Assembly (NCBI GenBank): GCA_037133915.1
Contig: JBAXND010000028.1
Coordinates: 1 to 54,917, forward strand
Origin: Bacteroidota bacterium
GTDB lineage: Bacteria; Bacteroidota; Bacteroidia; Bacteroidales; CAIWKO01
Length of the DNA: 54,917 bases
Direction of reading: 5' to 3'
Positions 18,833 through 29,200 of the stretch are shown here, in pieces (the stretch's first letter is position 1; each line of letters opens with the position of its first letter). The notes below the pieces were generated by a model. The model saw only the letters and a list, made by a program, of their open reading frames with translations. It was not told the origin of the DNA and searched no databases. A program made the position numbers and the translations under genes.

Positions 18833-21800
18833 TTAAGCTGAAAGACCGTGACAATTTTTATATTTTTTACCACTGCCGCATGGACACAGGTCGTTGCGGT
18901 TCACTTTTTTCTCCACCTTTATCGGCTGCACTTTTTCTTCTTCCGAAGTGCGCTGTGCCTTGGCTTGTGCCATGCCGTCGTCGCGGGTGGTCTTGAGCTT
19001 GCTCAGGTCGGTACGGGTGCGGCTGGCAATTTGAAGTTCGTCGGTTTCAAGAAACGGCAGGTTGCCTTTGAACAGGAACGAAACAATTTCTTTGTTGATT
19101 TTCTGCAGCATGCTTTTGAACAGCTGGAACGACTCGAATTTGTAAATCAACAGCGGGTCTTTCTGTTCGTAGGTGGCATTCTGTACCGATTGTTTCAGGT
19201 CGTCAAGCTCGCGGAGGTGGTCTTTCCATGCATCGTCAATCAGCGCGAGGGTAATGCTCTTTTCTGCAGCCAGTATCACTTCTTTTCCTTTACTGTCGTA
19301 TGCGCGCTTCAGGTTCGCTATAGTCTGCAGTGTTTTCGCACCATCGGTAATGGGAATTGCAATGTTCTCATAATTGCGTGCATTGTTCTCATATACACCT
19401 TTAATAATAGGGAAGGAGCGCTCGGCAATAATCTCACCTTTTTTCTTGTACTGAGAAAATACTTCCGTATACAGTTTTTCGGAAAGTTCACGGGCGTTCG
19501 CCGAGAAGAATTCTTTTTCCCCAATGGGTGCATCCATACCGAAGTTACGCAATACTTCCATTTTGAAACCTTCGTAGCTGCGGTTTTCCTGAAAGTCGGC
19601 AACAATAAGTTCGCAAACATCAAAGAACATATTGGCAATATCAATGGCCAGACGGTCGCCATACAGCGCATGACGGCGTTTGGAATAAATAACGTCGCGC
19701 TGAGAGTTCATCACGTCGTCATATTCCAGCAAACGTTTACGAATGCCGAAGTTATTTTCTTCCACCTTTTTCTGGGCGCGTTCAATAGATTTGGTAATCA
19801 TGGAATGCTGAATCACTTCGCCGTCTTTAAGTCCGAGGCGGTCCATAATGCTGGCGATACGGCCGGAGCCGAACAGACGCATCAGGTCATCGTCGAGTGA
19901 TACAAAGAATGCCGAAGTACCGGGGTCGCCCTGACGACCTGCACGTCCGCGCAACTGACGGTCAACACGGCGCGATTCATGACGTTCGGTACCTATAATG
20001 GCCAGACCACCGGCTTCTTTCACGCCCGGTCCCAGCTTGATGTCGGTACCACGACCTGCCATGTTGGTAGCAATGGTAACCGTACCCGCAGTACCGGCTT
20101 CGAGCACGATGTCGGCTTCTTTCTGATGCAGTTTTGCGTTCAGCACATTGTGCCTGATTTTGCGTAATTTCAGCATCTTGCTCAGCAATTCCGAAATTTC
20201 AACACTGGTAGTCCCTACCAGCACCGGCCTTCCTGCTTCAACAAGTTTGGTGATTTCGTCAATAACAGCATTGTATTTTTCGCGCTTGGTCTTATACACC
20301 AAATCTTCCATATCCTTACGGATAACCTTGCGATTGGTAGGGATGACCACCACATCCAGTTTGTAGATGTCCCACAGCTCACCGGCTTCCGTCTCTGCAG
20401 TACCGGTCATACCCGACAGCTTCTTGTACATTCGGAAGTAGTTCTGAAGTGTAATTGTGGCGTAGGTCTGGGTGGCAGCTTCAATTTTTACATTTTCTTT
20501 TGCTTCGATTGCCTGATGCAGACCGTCGGAATAGCGCCTGCCGTCTAATATACGACCTGTTTGTTCATCAACGATTTTAATTTTATTGTCGATGATAACG
20601 TATTCCACGTCTATTTCGAACAGGGCATAAGCTTTCAGAAGCTGATTGATACTGTGAACCCGGTCTGATTTCACTTCATAATCCTGCAGCAGCTCACTTT
20701 TCTTCAGAATCTTTTCTGCTTCGGATAATCCGGTGCGCTCCATCTCCGAAATTTCCAGACCGATATCGGGCAACTGGAAGAATTTGGTGTCTTTTACATC
20801 GGCATTGATGAGGTCAATTCCTTTTTCCGTAAGGTCAATGGTATTTTGTTTCTCATCAATTACGAAGAACAGGTCATCGTCAATAATGTGCATGTGTTTA
20901 TTCTGCTCTGCCATGTAGAAATTCTCTGTCTTGGTGAGCAGGGCTTTCATACCCGATTCGGAAAGGAACTTGATAAGTGCTTTATTCTTGGGTAATCCGT
21001 GAAAAGCGCGAACCAGTAATTTGCCGCCTTCTTTTTCATTGTCGGGATTGGACGTATCGGATAATAATTTTTTAGCTTCCGCCAGAATATTGGTCACCAG
21101 ATTACGCTGGGCATTGTATAATTTCTGGATAAGCGGCTTGAGCTGTTCAAACTCCTGATTTTCGCCTTTGGGTGTCGGTCCGGAGATGATGAGCGGTGTA
21201 CGTGCATCGTCAACAAGAACGGAGTCAACCTCATCCACAATAGAGAAGTTATGCGGACGCTGTACCAGTTCTTCGGGAGAGCGCGACATGTTATCTCTGA
21301 GGTAGTCGAAACCAAATTCGTTGTTCGTGCCAAACGAAATATCTGCCAGATAGGCTTTCCGGCGTTCGTCGGAGTTGGGTTCGTGACGGTCGATACAGTC
21401 GACAGACAATCCATGGAACTGGTAAAGTACGCCCATCCATTCCGAGTCGCGTTTTGCCAGATAATCATTTACGGTAACCAGATGAACGCCTTTCCCCGGA
21501 AGGGCATTGAGATAAACCGGAAGCGTTGCAACCAGTGTTTTTCCTTCACCGGTAGCCATTTCAGAAATTTTTCCCTGATGCAGCACGATACCACCGATAA
21601 GCTGAACGTCGTAATGCACCATATCCCATTTGATAAGGTTTCCGCCGGCCATCCATGCATTATCATATACGGCTTTGTCGCCTGTGATGTTCACATGGGC
21701 ATAACGGGCAGCCAGGTCGCGGTCAAACTGGGTGGCGGTAACTTCCACCTTCTCGTTCTCTTTAAAGCGGCGCGCCGTCTCTTTCATTACTGCAAAAGCC

Positions 21801-22129
21801 TCAGGCAGAATGTCGTTGAGTATTTCCTGCGTCTTTTCGTATGATTTTTTCTCCAGGTCATCAATCTGACCGTAAAGTTTCTCTTTTTCTTCAATATCGA
21901 TGCTGTCGTCGTTATCGATGGCGTTTTTCAGAGAGGCAATCTCATTCTCGAAGTGTGATGTTCCTTCAGCTATCAGCTCACGAAATTCAGTTGTTTTTGC
22001 TCTGAGTTCGTCGTTTGTAAGTGTTTTAATGAACTCATAAGCCTGATGTATCTTGCTGACTAATGGCATGATGGCTTTAATGTCGCGGTCGGATTTGGAT
22101 CCGAATAAAGATTTAAAAATGCTGGGCAT
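18833..22129 (-). CDS. secA: Preprotein translocase ATPase SecA
   Basis: The motor ATPase that pushes unfolded preproteins through SecYEG. The product is 1098 residues, long like other Bacteroidota SecA. It has the DEAD motor ([55 protein letters not shown]), the second motor domain ([49 protein letters not shown]), the helical scaffold and a C-terminal zinc/SecB-binding tail [20 protein letters not shown] chose the ATG of [12 protein letters not shown] (22129) over the upstream in-frame ATG at 22162, because the shorter N-terminus matches the family and a -7 promoter box would overlap the longer leader. hldD follows 10 bp downstream. Confidence 0.97.
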   Translation of the reverse strand: MPSIFKSLFGSKSDRDIKAIMPLVSKIHQAYEFIKTLTNDELRAKTTEFRELIAEGTSHFENEIASLKNAIDNDDSIDIEEKEKLYGQIDDLEKKSYEKTQEILNDILPEAFAVMKETARRFKENEKVEVTATQFDRDLAARYAHVNITGDKAVYDNAWMAGGNLIKWDMVHYDVQLIGGIVLHQGKISEMATGEGKTLVATLPVYLNALPGKGVHLVTVNDYLAKRDSEWMGVLYQFHGLSVDCIDRHEPNSDERRKAYLADISFGTNNEFGFDYLRDNMSRSPEELVQRPHNFSIVDEVDSVLVDDARTPLIISGPTPKGENQEFEQLKPLIQKLYNAQRNLVTNILAEAKKLLSDTSNPDNEKEGGKLLVRAFHGLPKNKALIKFLSESGMKALLTKTENFYMAEQNKHMHIIDDDLFFVIDEKQNTIDLTEKGIDLINADVKDTKFFQLPDIGLEISEMERTGLSEAEKILKKSELLQDYEVKSDRVHSINQLLKAYALFEIDVEYVIIDNKIKIVDEQTGRILDGRRYSDGLHQAIEAKENVKIEAATQTYATITLQNYFRMYKKLSGMTGTAETEAGELWDIYKLDVVVIPTNRKVIRKDMEDLVYKTKREKYNAVIDEITKLVEAGRPVLVGTTSVEISELLSKMLKLRKIRHNVLNAKLHQKEADIVLEAGTAGTVTIATNMAGRGTDIKLGPGVKEAGGLAIIGTERHESRRVDRQLRGRAGRQGDPGTSAFFVSLDDDLMRLFGSGRIASIMDRLGLKDGEVIQHSMITKSIERAQKKVEENNFGIRKRLLEYDDVMNSQRDVIYSKRRHALYGDRLAIDIANMFFDVCELIVADFQENRSYEGFKMEVLRNFGMDAPIGEKEFFSANARELSEKLYTEVFSQYKKKGEIIAERSFPIIKGVYENNARNYENIAIPITDGAKTLQTIANLKRAYDSKGKEVILAAEKSITLALIDDAWKDHLRELDDLKQSVQNATYEQKDPLLIYKFESFQLFKSMLQKINKEIVSFLFKGNLPFLETDELQIASRTRTDLSKLKTTRDDGMAQAKAQRTSEEEKVQPIKVEKKVNRNDLCPCGSGKKYKNCHGLSA

Positions 22130-22167
22130 ATATTGATGTATTTTACGTTCGTATGGATGCAAAAGGG

Positions 22168-22175
22168 CAAAATTA
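22168..22175 (-). promoter_or_regulatory. Probable secA promoter -7 box
   Basis: On the minus strand this reads TAATTTTG, matching the Bacteroidota -7 consensus TAnnTTTG. It lies about 40 bp upstream of the chosen secA start. No clear TTTG is seen at the -33 position. Confidence 0.45.
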
Positions 22176-22229
22176 ATTCAAATATGGTACATAGAACACA
22201 TAAATTTGCGAAAATAAAGATTAGGTAAT

Positions 22230-22260
22230 TTTGCTGATTTCAAAAATGTTATTACCTTTG
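22230..22260 (+). promoter_or_regulatory. Promoter of the rpsF-rpsR-rplI operon
   Basis: A full Bacteroidota-type promoter: TTTG (22230-22233), 19-bp spacer, TACCTTTG (22253-22260). It lies 58 bp upstream of the rpsF ATG, in the space diverging from secA. Confidence 0.75.
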
Positions 22261-22318
22261 CACTCCAATTTTTATATTATTAATTCATTAATTATTAACC
22301 AAATTAATCGTTGAGTAA

Positions 22319-22672
22319 ATGATCAACCATTACGAAACCGTTTTCATCATGACTCCCGTTTTATCTGAAGACCAGGTAAAGGAAGCGGTAAAAAAATTCC
22401 TGGATTTCCTCAAGGAAAAAGGAGCCGAGATTGTCTATGAAGACAATTGGGGACTGCGTAAGCTCGCTTATCCCATACAGAAAAAATCAACCGGTTTTTA
22501 CTACCTCATTGAGTTTAAGGTAGAGGGTGCCGTTATCGCCGACCTCGAAGTTGCCTTCAAACGTGATGAGCGCATCATTCGTTTCCTGACGATTGCAAGC
22601 GAAAAGCACGCAATCATCTTTAACGATAAGAAGCACGCAGAAAGAGCCAAAAAGGAAAAAGCCCAGGCTTAA
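22319..22672 (+). CDS. rpsF: 30S ribosomal protein S6
   Basis: A 117-residue protein beginning [27 protein letters not shown], with the S6 core [26 protein letters not shown] and [11 protein letters not shown]6 binds the central domain of 16S rRNA as a pair with S18, which is encoded 27 bp downstream. The Lys-rich tail is typical of Bacteroidota S6. First gene of the conserved rpsF-rpsR-rplI order. Confidence 0.97.
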   Translation: MINHYETVFIMTPVLSEDQVKEAVKKFLDFLKEKGAEIVYEDNWGLRKLAYPIQKKSTGFYYLIEFKVEGAVIADLEVAFKRDERIIRFLTIASEKHAIIFNDKKHAERAKKEKAQA

Positions 22673-22699
22673 TGTTTAATCTTTAAAACTCAGTAAACA

Positions 22700-22975
22700 A
22701 TGTCAGCACAACCAGGCGAAAGCGAAATCAGATATCTGACCCCGATTACGGTAGATGTTAAAAAGAAGAAGTACTGCCGTTTCAAAAAACTCGGTATTAA
22801 ATACATCGACTACAAAGACGCCGATTTTCTTCTGAAATTTGTAAATGAACAAGGTAAAATTCTGCCCCGCAGAATTACAGGTACTTCGCTGAAATTTCAG
22901 CGGAAACTGGCTCAGGCGATTAAACGCGCCCGCCATCTTGCCCTGATGCCGTACGTAGGTGATTTATTAAAATAA
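22700..22975 (+). CDS. rpsR: 30S ribosomal protein S18
   Basis: A 91-residue protein with the S18 core [39 protein letters not shown] and [19 protein letters not shown]. It partners with S6 on the 30S platform. It lies between rpsF and rplI with short gaps on the same strand, and the 14-bp gap to rplI contains a Shine-Dalgarno sequence. Confidence 0.98.
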   Translation: MSAQPGESEIRYLTPITVDVKKKKYCRFKKLGIKYIDYKDADFLLKFVNEQGKILPRRITGTSLKFQRKLAQAIKRARHLALMPYVGDLLK

Positions 22976-22976
22976 C

Positions 22977-22982
22977 AGGAGG
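22977..22982 (+). promoter_or_regulatory. Canonical Shine-Dalgarno of rplI
   Basis: AGGAGG lies 7 bp upstream of the rplI ATG (22990). Strong Shine-Dalgarno sequences are rare in Bacteroidota and rare in this window, so this one stands out and confirms the start. Confidence 0.8.
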
Positions 22983-22989
22983 AATAACC

Positions 22990-23439
22990 ATGAAAGTGAT
23001 ACTGAAACAGGATGTTCCTAAATTAGGATACGCCAACGATATAGTGAAAGTAAAGAACGGTTACGGCCGCAATTTCCTTATTCCTCAGGGATACGCTATT
23101 ATTCTTACCGAATCAAACCTCAAAAATCATCAGGAAATGGTGAAACAGAGGTCGTTCAAGGAAGAAAAAATTAAGAAAGAAGCCGAAACTCTGGCTAAAG
23201 CACTCGAAAATATTACCGTTAAAATCGGTGCAAAAGCCGGTACATCAGGTAAAATTTTCGGCTCCGTAAATGCTATCCAGATTGCAGAAGCAATAAAAGG
23301 ACAGTTCGGTTACGATATCGACCGCAAACGTATTCTCGTTGACGGCGAATCAGTAAAAGAATTAGGTACCTACGCTGCAAAAGTGAATCTCCACAAAGAA
23401 GTTAAAGTGGATATCAAATTTGAAGTGATTGCCGAATAA
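22990..23439 (+). CDS. rplI: 50S ribosomal protein L9
   Basis: A 149-residue protein. The N-terminal 23S rRNA-binding domain contains MKVILKQDVPKLGYANDIVKV and GYGRNFLIPQGYA; then comes the connecting helix (KQRSFKEEKIKKEAETLAKALE) and the C-terminal domain (GKIFGSVNAIQIAEAIK, LGTYAAKVNLHKEVKVDIKFEV). Last gene of the rpsF operon, followed 22 bp later by a strong terminator. Confidence 0.98.
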   Translation: MKVILKQDVPKLGYANDIVKVKNGYGRNFLIPQGYAIILTESNLKNHQEMVKQRSFKEEKIKKEAETLAKALENITVKIGAKAGTSGKIFGSVNAIQIAEAIKGQFGYDIDRKRILVDGESVKELGTYAAKVNLHKEVKVDIKFEVIAE

Positions 23440-23461
23440 CGCATTTATCTTGTGATACAAC

Positions 23462-23490
23462 AAAAAGCCCCGGCATCGTCGGGGCTTTTT
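23462..23490 (+). terminator. Intrinsic terminator after rplI
   Basis: 11-bp inverted repeat AAAAAGCCCCG (23462-23472) and CGGGGCTTTTT (23480-23490) with a 7-nt loop and a T-rich tail. It closes the ribosomal-protein operon and, being A/T-symmetric, may also serve the convergent buk gene. Confidence 0.92.
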
Positions 23491-23537
23491 TATTTAAAGT
23501 TTGAAATGGAATATTTTTAATTTTTAATTGTTAATTA

Positions 23538-24626
23538 TCAAAGGTATTCCATGGCTTCGGTCTCACCATTGAGTAACATCACCGCGTTGCTTACCAGGGC
23601 ATCCATATCGTTCACCGTTGCAAATAAAGCAATGTGTGCAATCTTCTCAACTCTTTTGGTGAGGCATTCGGTGAAATAGGTACAGTGAAACAATTCTCCC
23701 GAAAGAATAATCGCATCTATTTTTTCTTCGAATACGGTACACATGGCGCCTATCTCGCGTGCCACCTGATAAGCCATGGCGTATGCAATAAAACGCGCGT
23801 GGTCATCATTTCCGCTTATCTTTTTTTCCAGTTCGTCAATGTTGTCAGTGCCCAGATAAGCGTACAATCCGCCTTCGGAAGTTATCATTTTCATGATTTC
23901 CTGTTCGGTATATTTTCCGCTGAAGCAAAGCCTCACCAGATCGCCGTTGGGCAGTGTACCGGTACGTGTTATGGCAAAGGGACCGTCGCCGTCGAAGGCC
24001 TGATTTACGTCCACCACAAAACCGTTTTTGTGTGCACCCACGGAAATGCCTCCACCGCCCATGTGAGCAACAATCAACGACAGACTTTCGTATGGCGTAT
24101 TGATGGAACGGGCATAGCGTCTTGCCATGTATTTTTGATTGAGCGCATGAAATATAGATTTCCGTTGGAACATCGGATGACCTGTAATGCGGGCAACGTC
24201 GTCCAGCTCATCTACTACTGCCGGATCGGCAATGCAGGCTTTGGCGTTGGGTAATACTTTGAGAACCCTGTCGGCAAGCAAACCGCCCAGATTCACCGCA
24301 TGCATTCCCTGAACACCTGCGCGGAGGTCTTCCTTCATGGTTTCGTTTACCAGATACACTCCGGAATTTACCGCTTTGGTAAGTCCGCCGCGTGCTATCA
24401 CTAAATCGATTCCGTTAAGGTCGATATCATTTTCGTACAACTCCCGGATGATGGCTTCGGCTCGGTATTCTTCCTGATCAACCACCATGTTGAAATTTTT
24501 CAATTCCTCTTTTTTGTGCTTGATGTTTTTAAGAAAGATGAGCGTGATATTCTTATACAGAGCGATTTTGGTAGAATGCTCCATCGGATAAATCACCAGA
24601 ATCTTTGAGAAAATATTACTTGTCAT
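23538..24626 (-). CDS. buk: Butyrate kinase
   Basis: A 362-residue member of the acetate/butyrate kinase (ASKHA) family, interconverting butyryl-phosphate plus ADP and butyrate plus ATP. Diagnostic segments are ILVIYPMEHSTKIALYKN at the N-terminus, DLVIARGGLTKAVNSGVYLV, DELDDVARITGHPMFQRKSIFHALNQK, LIVAHMGGGGISVGAHKNG and DGDGPFAITRTGTLPNGDLVRLCFSG. It is closer to Buk than to AckA in length (~360 against ~400) and in the GTLPNGDLVR segment; branched-chain fatty-acid kinase activity is possible, since the family acts on isobutyryl-phosphate as well. No phosphotransbutyrylase gene is adjacent. icmF, which interconverts butyryl- and isobutyryl-CoA, lies 1.6 kb upstream on the same strand. Confidence 0.92.
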   Translation of the reverse strand: MTSNIFSKILVIYPMEHSTKIALYKNITLIFLKNIKHKKEELKNFNMVVDQEEYRAEAIIRELYENDIDLNGIDLVIARGGLTKAVNSGVYLVNETMKEDLRAGVQGMHAVNLGGLLADRVLKVLPNAKACIADPAVVDELDDVARITGHPMFQRKSIFHALNQKYMARRYARSINTPYESLSLIVAHMGGGGISVGAHKNGFVVDVNQAFDGDGPFAITRTGTLPNGDLVRLCFSGKYTEQEIMKMITSEGGLYAYLGTDNIDELEKKISGNDDHARFIAYAMAYQVAREIGAMCTVFEEKIDAIILSGELFHCTYFTECLTKRVEKIAHIALFATVNDMDALVSNAVMLLNGETEAMEYL

Positions 24627-24705
24627 AGCTGTAAAAAATAGTGTCTGATTAAGAAAATAAAAATACAGATTATTTTTAGCCGGAGCGAAATAATTTTAAT
24701 GATGT

Positions 24706-26085
24706 TTATCTGCGTAAGCTCCAGCGGTAACCGATGCGGATTCCACCCTGCAAAGACGGGAACCATGCTGACTGTGTATAGGTTCGCGGATATGCAGTGG
24801 CTATTCCGAAGTAGCTGTCTGAACGGTGATCTCCGCCGCTCAACTCTGTAATCTTGCCACTTCTGTAAAAGGCGCCGAGGCCGAAATAGTAATCAAGACC
24901 AATGTGCCTGAAAATGGTGCGCTGCCATCCGTAAAGGAGCGCAAACCCATAAGTGTAGCCGGTTTCATTTTGCATTGCAAATAAATAACCTTCATCATGG
25001 TAACCTCTGAGTTGAACCGCCACATTCCGGTTCTTGTAATACAAATCTCTGTAAAAACCTTTGAGGGAAATATACCTGTTGGGCTTGTGCTTAAAAGGGT
25101 AAACTTTTATTGCAGCATTTATTTGCCAGCCATTCATTATTCTGCGGTCATAGCTCAAACCCGGTGTGCGTTCAACGTACGTTGCCTCAGGAGCAACTTT
25201 CCATGATGTGGGATAATAGATTCCGGGAGAAACCTCCAGCCCGATATATCGGTTAAAGCGGTAACCAATCGTAAGCGTGGCCTGGTTACTTATGTAATCG
25301 AAAACCGAAATGCCCGCGTACCACGGAAATTTATATTCGTCCATGCGGCGCAATCCGCGCAGCAGGTTATTGCGGTTATGATCGAGCAGGGAAACGGAAA
25401 CGGAATCCAGTTCTTTTTTCAATACCGCTACCGGCAAATTCTTTTTTCCCGGAAAGCTACGGTAATGGCTGAATGCGATGGAATCAGCCCTCATCTCAGC
25501 CTGTTCTTCAATCTGTATTTTCTTTTCGCGGAGTTCTTTCGCCGTTGTTTTTGTGAACGGAAGCGTACGTTTTTCCGACAATTCTTTTTTTAGTTCATCA
25601 ATTGTTCTGCGGTCGGACAAAAAGAAATTATTGTCTATGGGCAATCGTTTTCCTGCCCCGATTCTCATTGCGATGGCGCCATCGGCAACCATCAAAACAG
25701 GGATTGCCAGAAATGGTCCGGTAACTAGCGTAGAGCCGGCAAGTGCAACACCCGCAAGACTCAACCCGAGTCCGGAATAAAAAATGATTCTTTTTGTTTT
25801 CGTGAAGGTCGATATCATCCTGACTGCATGAATAGTGCAGGAGAACGAATCAACGGTCAGCGAATCTGTTGTAAACGCGATTAATCTTCCTTCATGCTTA
25901 CTGCCATCATTCAGATATATTTTTACCGGCGTTCCTCTTTTAATTCCAAATATACCGATTGTATCCGTATGCTTTTTATGCGGGTGTTTCAGAACTACAA
26001 CGAAATAATCATTTTTGCTCTGCTGCGCGAATGCCTGCAGCATCAGTATTGTCAGTGTAAAAAGAATCAATATCTTTTTATTCAT
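24706..26085 (-). CDS. Hypothetical secreted/outer-membrane protein, beta-barrel-like C-terminus
   Basis: 459 residues; no family recognised with confidence. It has a signal peptide (MNKKILILFTLTILMLQAFAQQ), then a short beta-rich segment (KRGTPVKIYLNDGSKHEGRLIAF) resembling a small barrel. A hydrophobic stretch follows (~100-135, SGLGLSLAGVALAGSTLVTG), then a charged helical part with basic and acidic runs (~155-205). The C-terminal half (~245-459) has alternating aromatic beta strands (YAGISVFDYISNQATLTIGYRFNRYIGLEVSPG, GFALLYGWQRTIFRHIGLDYYFGLG) and ends GIRIGYRWSLRR, like outer-membrane barrel domains of Bacteroidota. It lies between buk and icmF on the same strand, but the gaps (79 and 136 bp) do not prove an operon. 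Confidence 0.75.
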   Translation of the reverse strand: MNKKILILFTLTILMLQAFAQQSKNDYFVVVLKHPHKKHTDTIGIFGIKRGTPVKIYLNDGSKHEGRLIAFTTDSLTVDSFSCTIHAVRMISTFTKTKRIIFYSGLGLSLAGVALAGSTLVTGPFLAIPVLMVADGAIAMRIGAGKRLPIDNNFFLSDRRTIDELKKELSEKRTLPFTKTTAKELREKKIQIEEQAEMRADSIAFSHYRSFPGKKNLPVAVLKKELDSVSVSLLDHNRNNLLRGLRRMDEYKFPWYAGISVFDYISNQATLTIGYRFNRYIGLEVSPGIYYPTSWKVAPEATYVERTPGLSYDRRIMNGWQINAAIKVYPFKHKPNRYISLKGFYRDLYYKNRNVAVQLRGYHDEGYLFAMQNETGYTYGFALLYGWQRTIFRHIGLDYYFGLGAFYRSGKITELSGGDHRSDSYFGIATAYPRTYTQSAWFPSLQGGIRIGYRWSLRR

Positions 26086-26169
26086 GACTTTTATAGATTT
26101 ATTTGTTCCCTTTTTTATTAATTAAATTGGTTACAGCATGCTGAGATTATTTTTCTTTTTGGACTTAAT

Positions 26170-26221
26170 TTTTCAACTCTTCACTTTTCGCTTTTCATTT
26201 TTCATTCTTCATTCTTCATTC
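26170..26221. repeat. 7-bp-period low-complexity repeat at the icmF 3' end
   Basis: Read on the minus strand, the sequence directly after the icmF stop codon is a run of heptamers of the type GAATGAA, AAATGAA, AAGCGAA, AAGTGAA. The same 7-base period (AGTGAAA/AGTTAAA) appears directly after the mutB stop codon at 54380. Confidence 0.7.
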
Positions 26222-29200
26222 TCACATGTTTCTTCTGTACTGTCCGCCTACATCAAAAAGGGTTTCGGTAATTTGCCCCAGCGAACAATATTTTACAATT
26301 TCCATCAGCAGGCCAAACACATTTTTATTTTTAAGGATGGCTTCATTCATTTCGCTGAGCATTGGCTGAGCCACGTCAGCATTGGTTTTATGGAGTTCGG
26401 CAATCATGGCTATCTGGTACTGCTTTTCTTCTTCGGTAGCGCGTATTACTTCCCCGGGCAGTGTGGTGGGTGAGCCTTTTGATGAAAGAAAGGTATTTAC
26501 GCCCATAATCGGGAGTTCGCCTTTGTGCTTCAGCATTTCGTAATACAGCGATTCTTCCTGAATTTTATTACGCTGATACATTGTTTCCATCGCGCCAAGC
26601 ACACCGCCGCGTTCGTTGATTCTGTCAAATTCGGCCATCACGGCTTCTTCTACAAGGTCGGTGAGTTCTTCTATGATGAAACTTCCCTGCAGCGGGTTTT
26701 GGTTTTTTGCCTGACCTAGCTCATGATTGATGATAAGCTGTATAGCCATAGCGCGCCTCACCGATTCTTCGGTAGGCGTAGTGATGGCTTCGTCGTAGGC
26801 ATTCGTGTGAAGGGAATTGCAGTTATCGTAGATTGCGTAAAGTGCCTGCAGCGTGGTACGGATATCATTGAAATCTATTTCCTGCGCGTGCAGCGAACGT
26901 CCTGATGTCTGAATGTGATACTTCAGCATCTGCGAACGGTCGTTGGCTTTGTATTTCAACTTCATCGCTTTTGCCCAGATGAGCCTTGCCACACGGCCGA
27001 TAACGGAAAATTCGGGGTCAAGTCCGTTAGAGAAAAAGAACGAAAGATTGGGTGCGAATTTATTGATGTCCATTCCGCGTGAAGCGTAATACTCAACATA
27101 CGTAAACCCGTTGGCAAGGGTAAACGCAAGCTGTGATATAGGATTGGCGCCTGCTTCGGCAATGTGATATCCCGAAATACTTACGGAATAAAAGTTGCGT
27201 ATAAGGTTTTCAATAAAGAATTCCTGTACGTCGCCCATCAGCTTCAGTGAAAAATCTGTCGAGAAAATGCAGGTGTTCTGTGCCTGGTCTTCTTTAAGAA
27301 TATCTGCTTGTACCGTGCCTCTTACGGAACAGAGCGTTTCAATTTTTATTTTTTCATAAACATCTTTCGGAAGCACTTTGTCGCCTGTGATGCCCAGCAG
27401 CATCAGACCAAGTCCGTCGTTTCCTTCGGGCAGTTCGCCTTGATAACGCGGTCTTTGGGTGCCTTTGCTTTTATAAAAATCTTCAATCTTTTTATCGACT
27501 TCTTTTTCAAGTCCGTTTGCACGGATGTATTTCTCGCATTGCTGGTCAATGGCGGCATTCATAAAGAAGGCCGTCATAATGGGCGCGGGACCGTTGATGG
27601 TCATGGATACCGATGTTTTGGGGTCGGCGAGATCAAATCCTGAATAGAGTTTTTTAGCGTCGTCGAGGCAGCATATTGAAACGCCCGAATTTCCTATCTT
27701 TCCGTAAATATCGGGACGAATATGCGGGTCATCGCCGTAAAGTGTAACGGAGTCGAATGCTGTAGAAAGCCGTTTGGCAGGCAATCCGTGCGATACATAA
27801 TGAAAGCGCTTGTTGGTACGCTCAGGACCGCCTTCTCCCGCAAACATACGCGTGGGGTCTTCGCCTTCCCGTTTGAACGGGAATACGCCTGCTGCGTAAG
27901 GAAATTCGCCCGGCACATTTTCTTTAAGGCACCAGCGCAGGATTTCGCCCCAGCCTGTATAAGAGGGCATGCTTATTCTCGGAATACGCAGATGTGACAG
28001 GGATTCTGTGAAGGTCTTTACTTTTACTTCCTTATCTCTGACTTTATACGAATAGAAATCTGCTTTGAGCGCGTCTTTGCGATGTTCCCAGCCTTCCAGT
28101 ATTTTTTTACAATGTTTGTCAAGCTGTTCTTCCAGTGTTGTTTTCTGACGTTCAAGTTCGGCCAGGCTTTCAGCTTTATGCGCGTCTTTACTGCCGTTCA
28201 CCATACTGATGGTTTGAATAACGCCCTGAAGTTTCTGTGCAATTTCCGATTGCTGTATTGCCCATTGGTTGTAGCTTCTCACGCTTTCGGTTATTTCCGA
28301 AAGGTAGCGCACACGCTGAGGCGGAATGATGTTTATCTTTTCCGACATCTCATGTGTTTCAGCCAGTTTGCTGGGAAATTCAACTCCGGTTTTTTCTTTT
28401 ATTTTAAGCAGCAGCGCTTTGTAAAGCCTGTTCGTTCCGGGGTCGTTGAATTGTGAGGCAATGGTACCATATACCGGCATGGTATCGAGTGCGGCTTCCC
28501 ACAGGAGATGGTTTCGCTGGAACTGCTTGCGAACCTGATTCAGCGCATCGGGAGCACCGCGTTTATCGAATTTGTTTAATGCAATGATGTCGGCAAAGTC
28601 AAGCATGTCAATCTTTTCGAGCTGCGTGGCTGCGCCAAAATCCGGAGTCATCACATACATAGCGAGATTGCTGTGGTCAATGATTTCAGTATCCGATTGT
28701 CCTATACCGGAAGTTTCAAGAATGATAAGTCCAAAGTCGGCACATTTCACAATATTCAGTGCGTCTTTCACATATTTAGACATCGCGAGGTTGGACTGCC
28801 TGGTTGCCATTGAGCGCATGTACACGCGTGGTGTACTGATGGAATTCATACGAATGCGGTCGCCGAGCAATGCGCCGCCGGTCTTGCGTTTCGAAGGGTC
28901 AACCGAGATGATGGCAATTTTTGCATCGGGAATATCATCTAAAAAACGACGAACGAGCTCATCTACCAGCGAAGATTTACCGGCTCCGCCCGTACCTGTG
29001 ATACCGAGTACCGGAATTTTTGATGAGTCCGCTAATTGGGCGGTCTTTACAAGTGCGTCTTTAATGAGTTCGGGATTGTTCTCTGCAGTAGAAATGAAGC
29101 GGGCAAGTGTGTTCGTGTCTCCTTTTTTCAGCAGTTCAAAATCAACAGCAACCTCTTTTCCGGTAGGGTAATCCGATTTCTGCAGTACATCATTTATCAT

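Noticed and set aside
18848..19900. 350-codon plus-strand frame opposite secA
   Set aside because: It is the antisense shadow of secA, with a Phe/His-rich composition and no start context of its own.
22130..22162. Upstream secA start at 22162
   Set aside because: The extra 11 residues ([11 protein letters not shown]) are not typical of the family, and the -7 promoter box at 22168-22175 would leave almost no leader.
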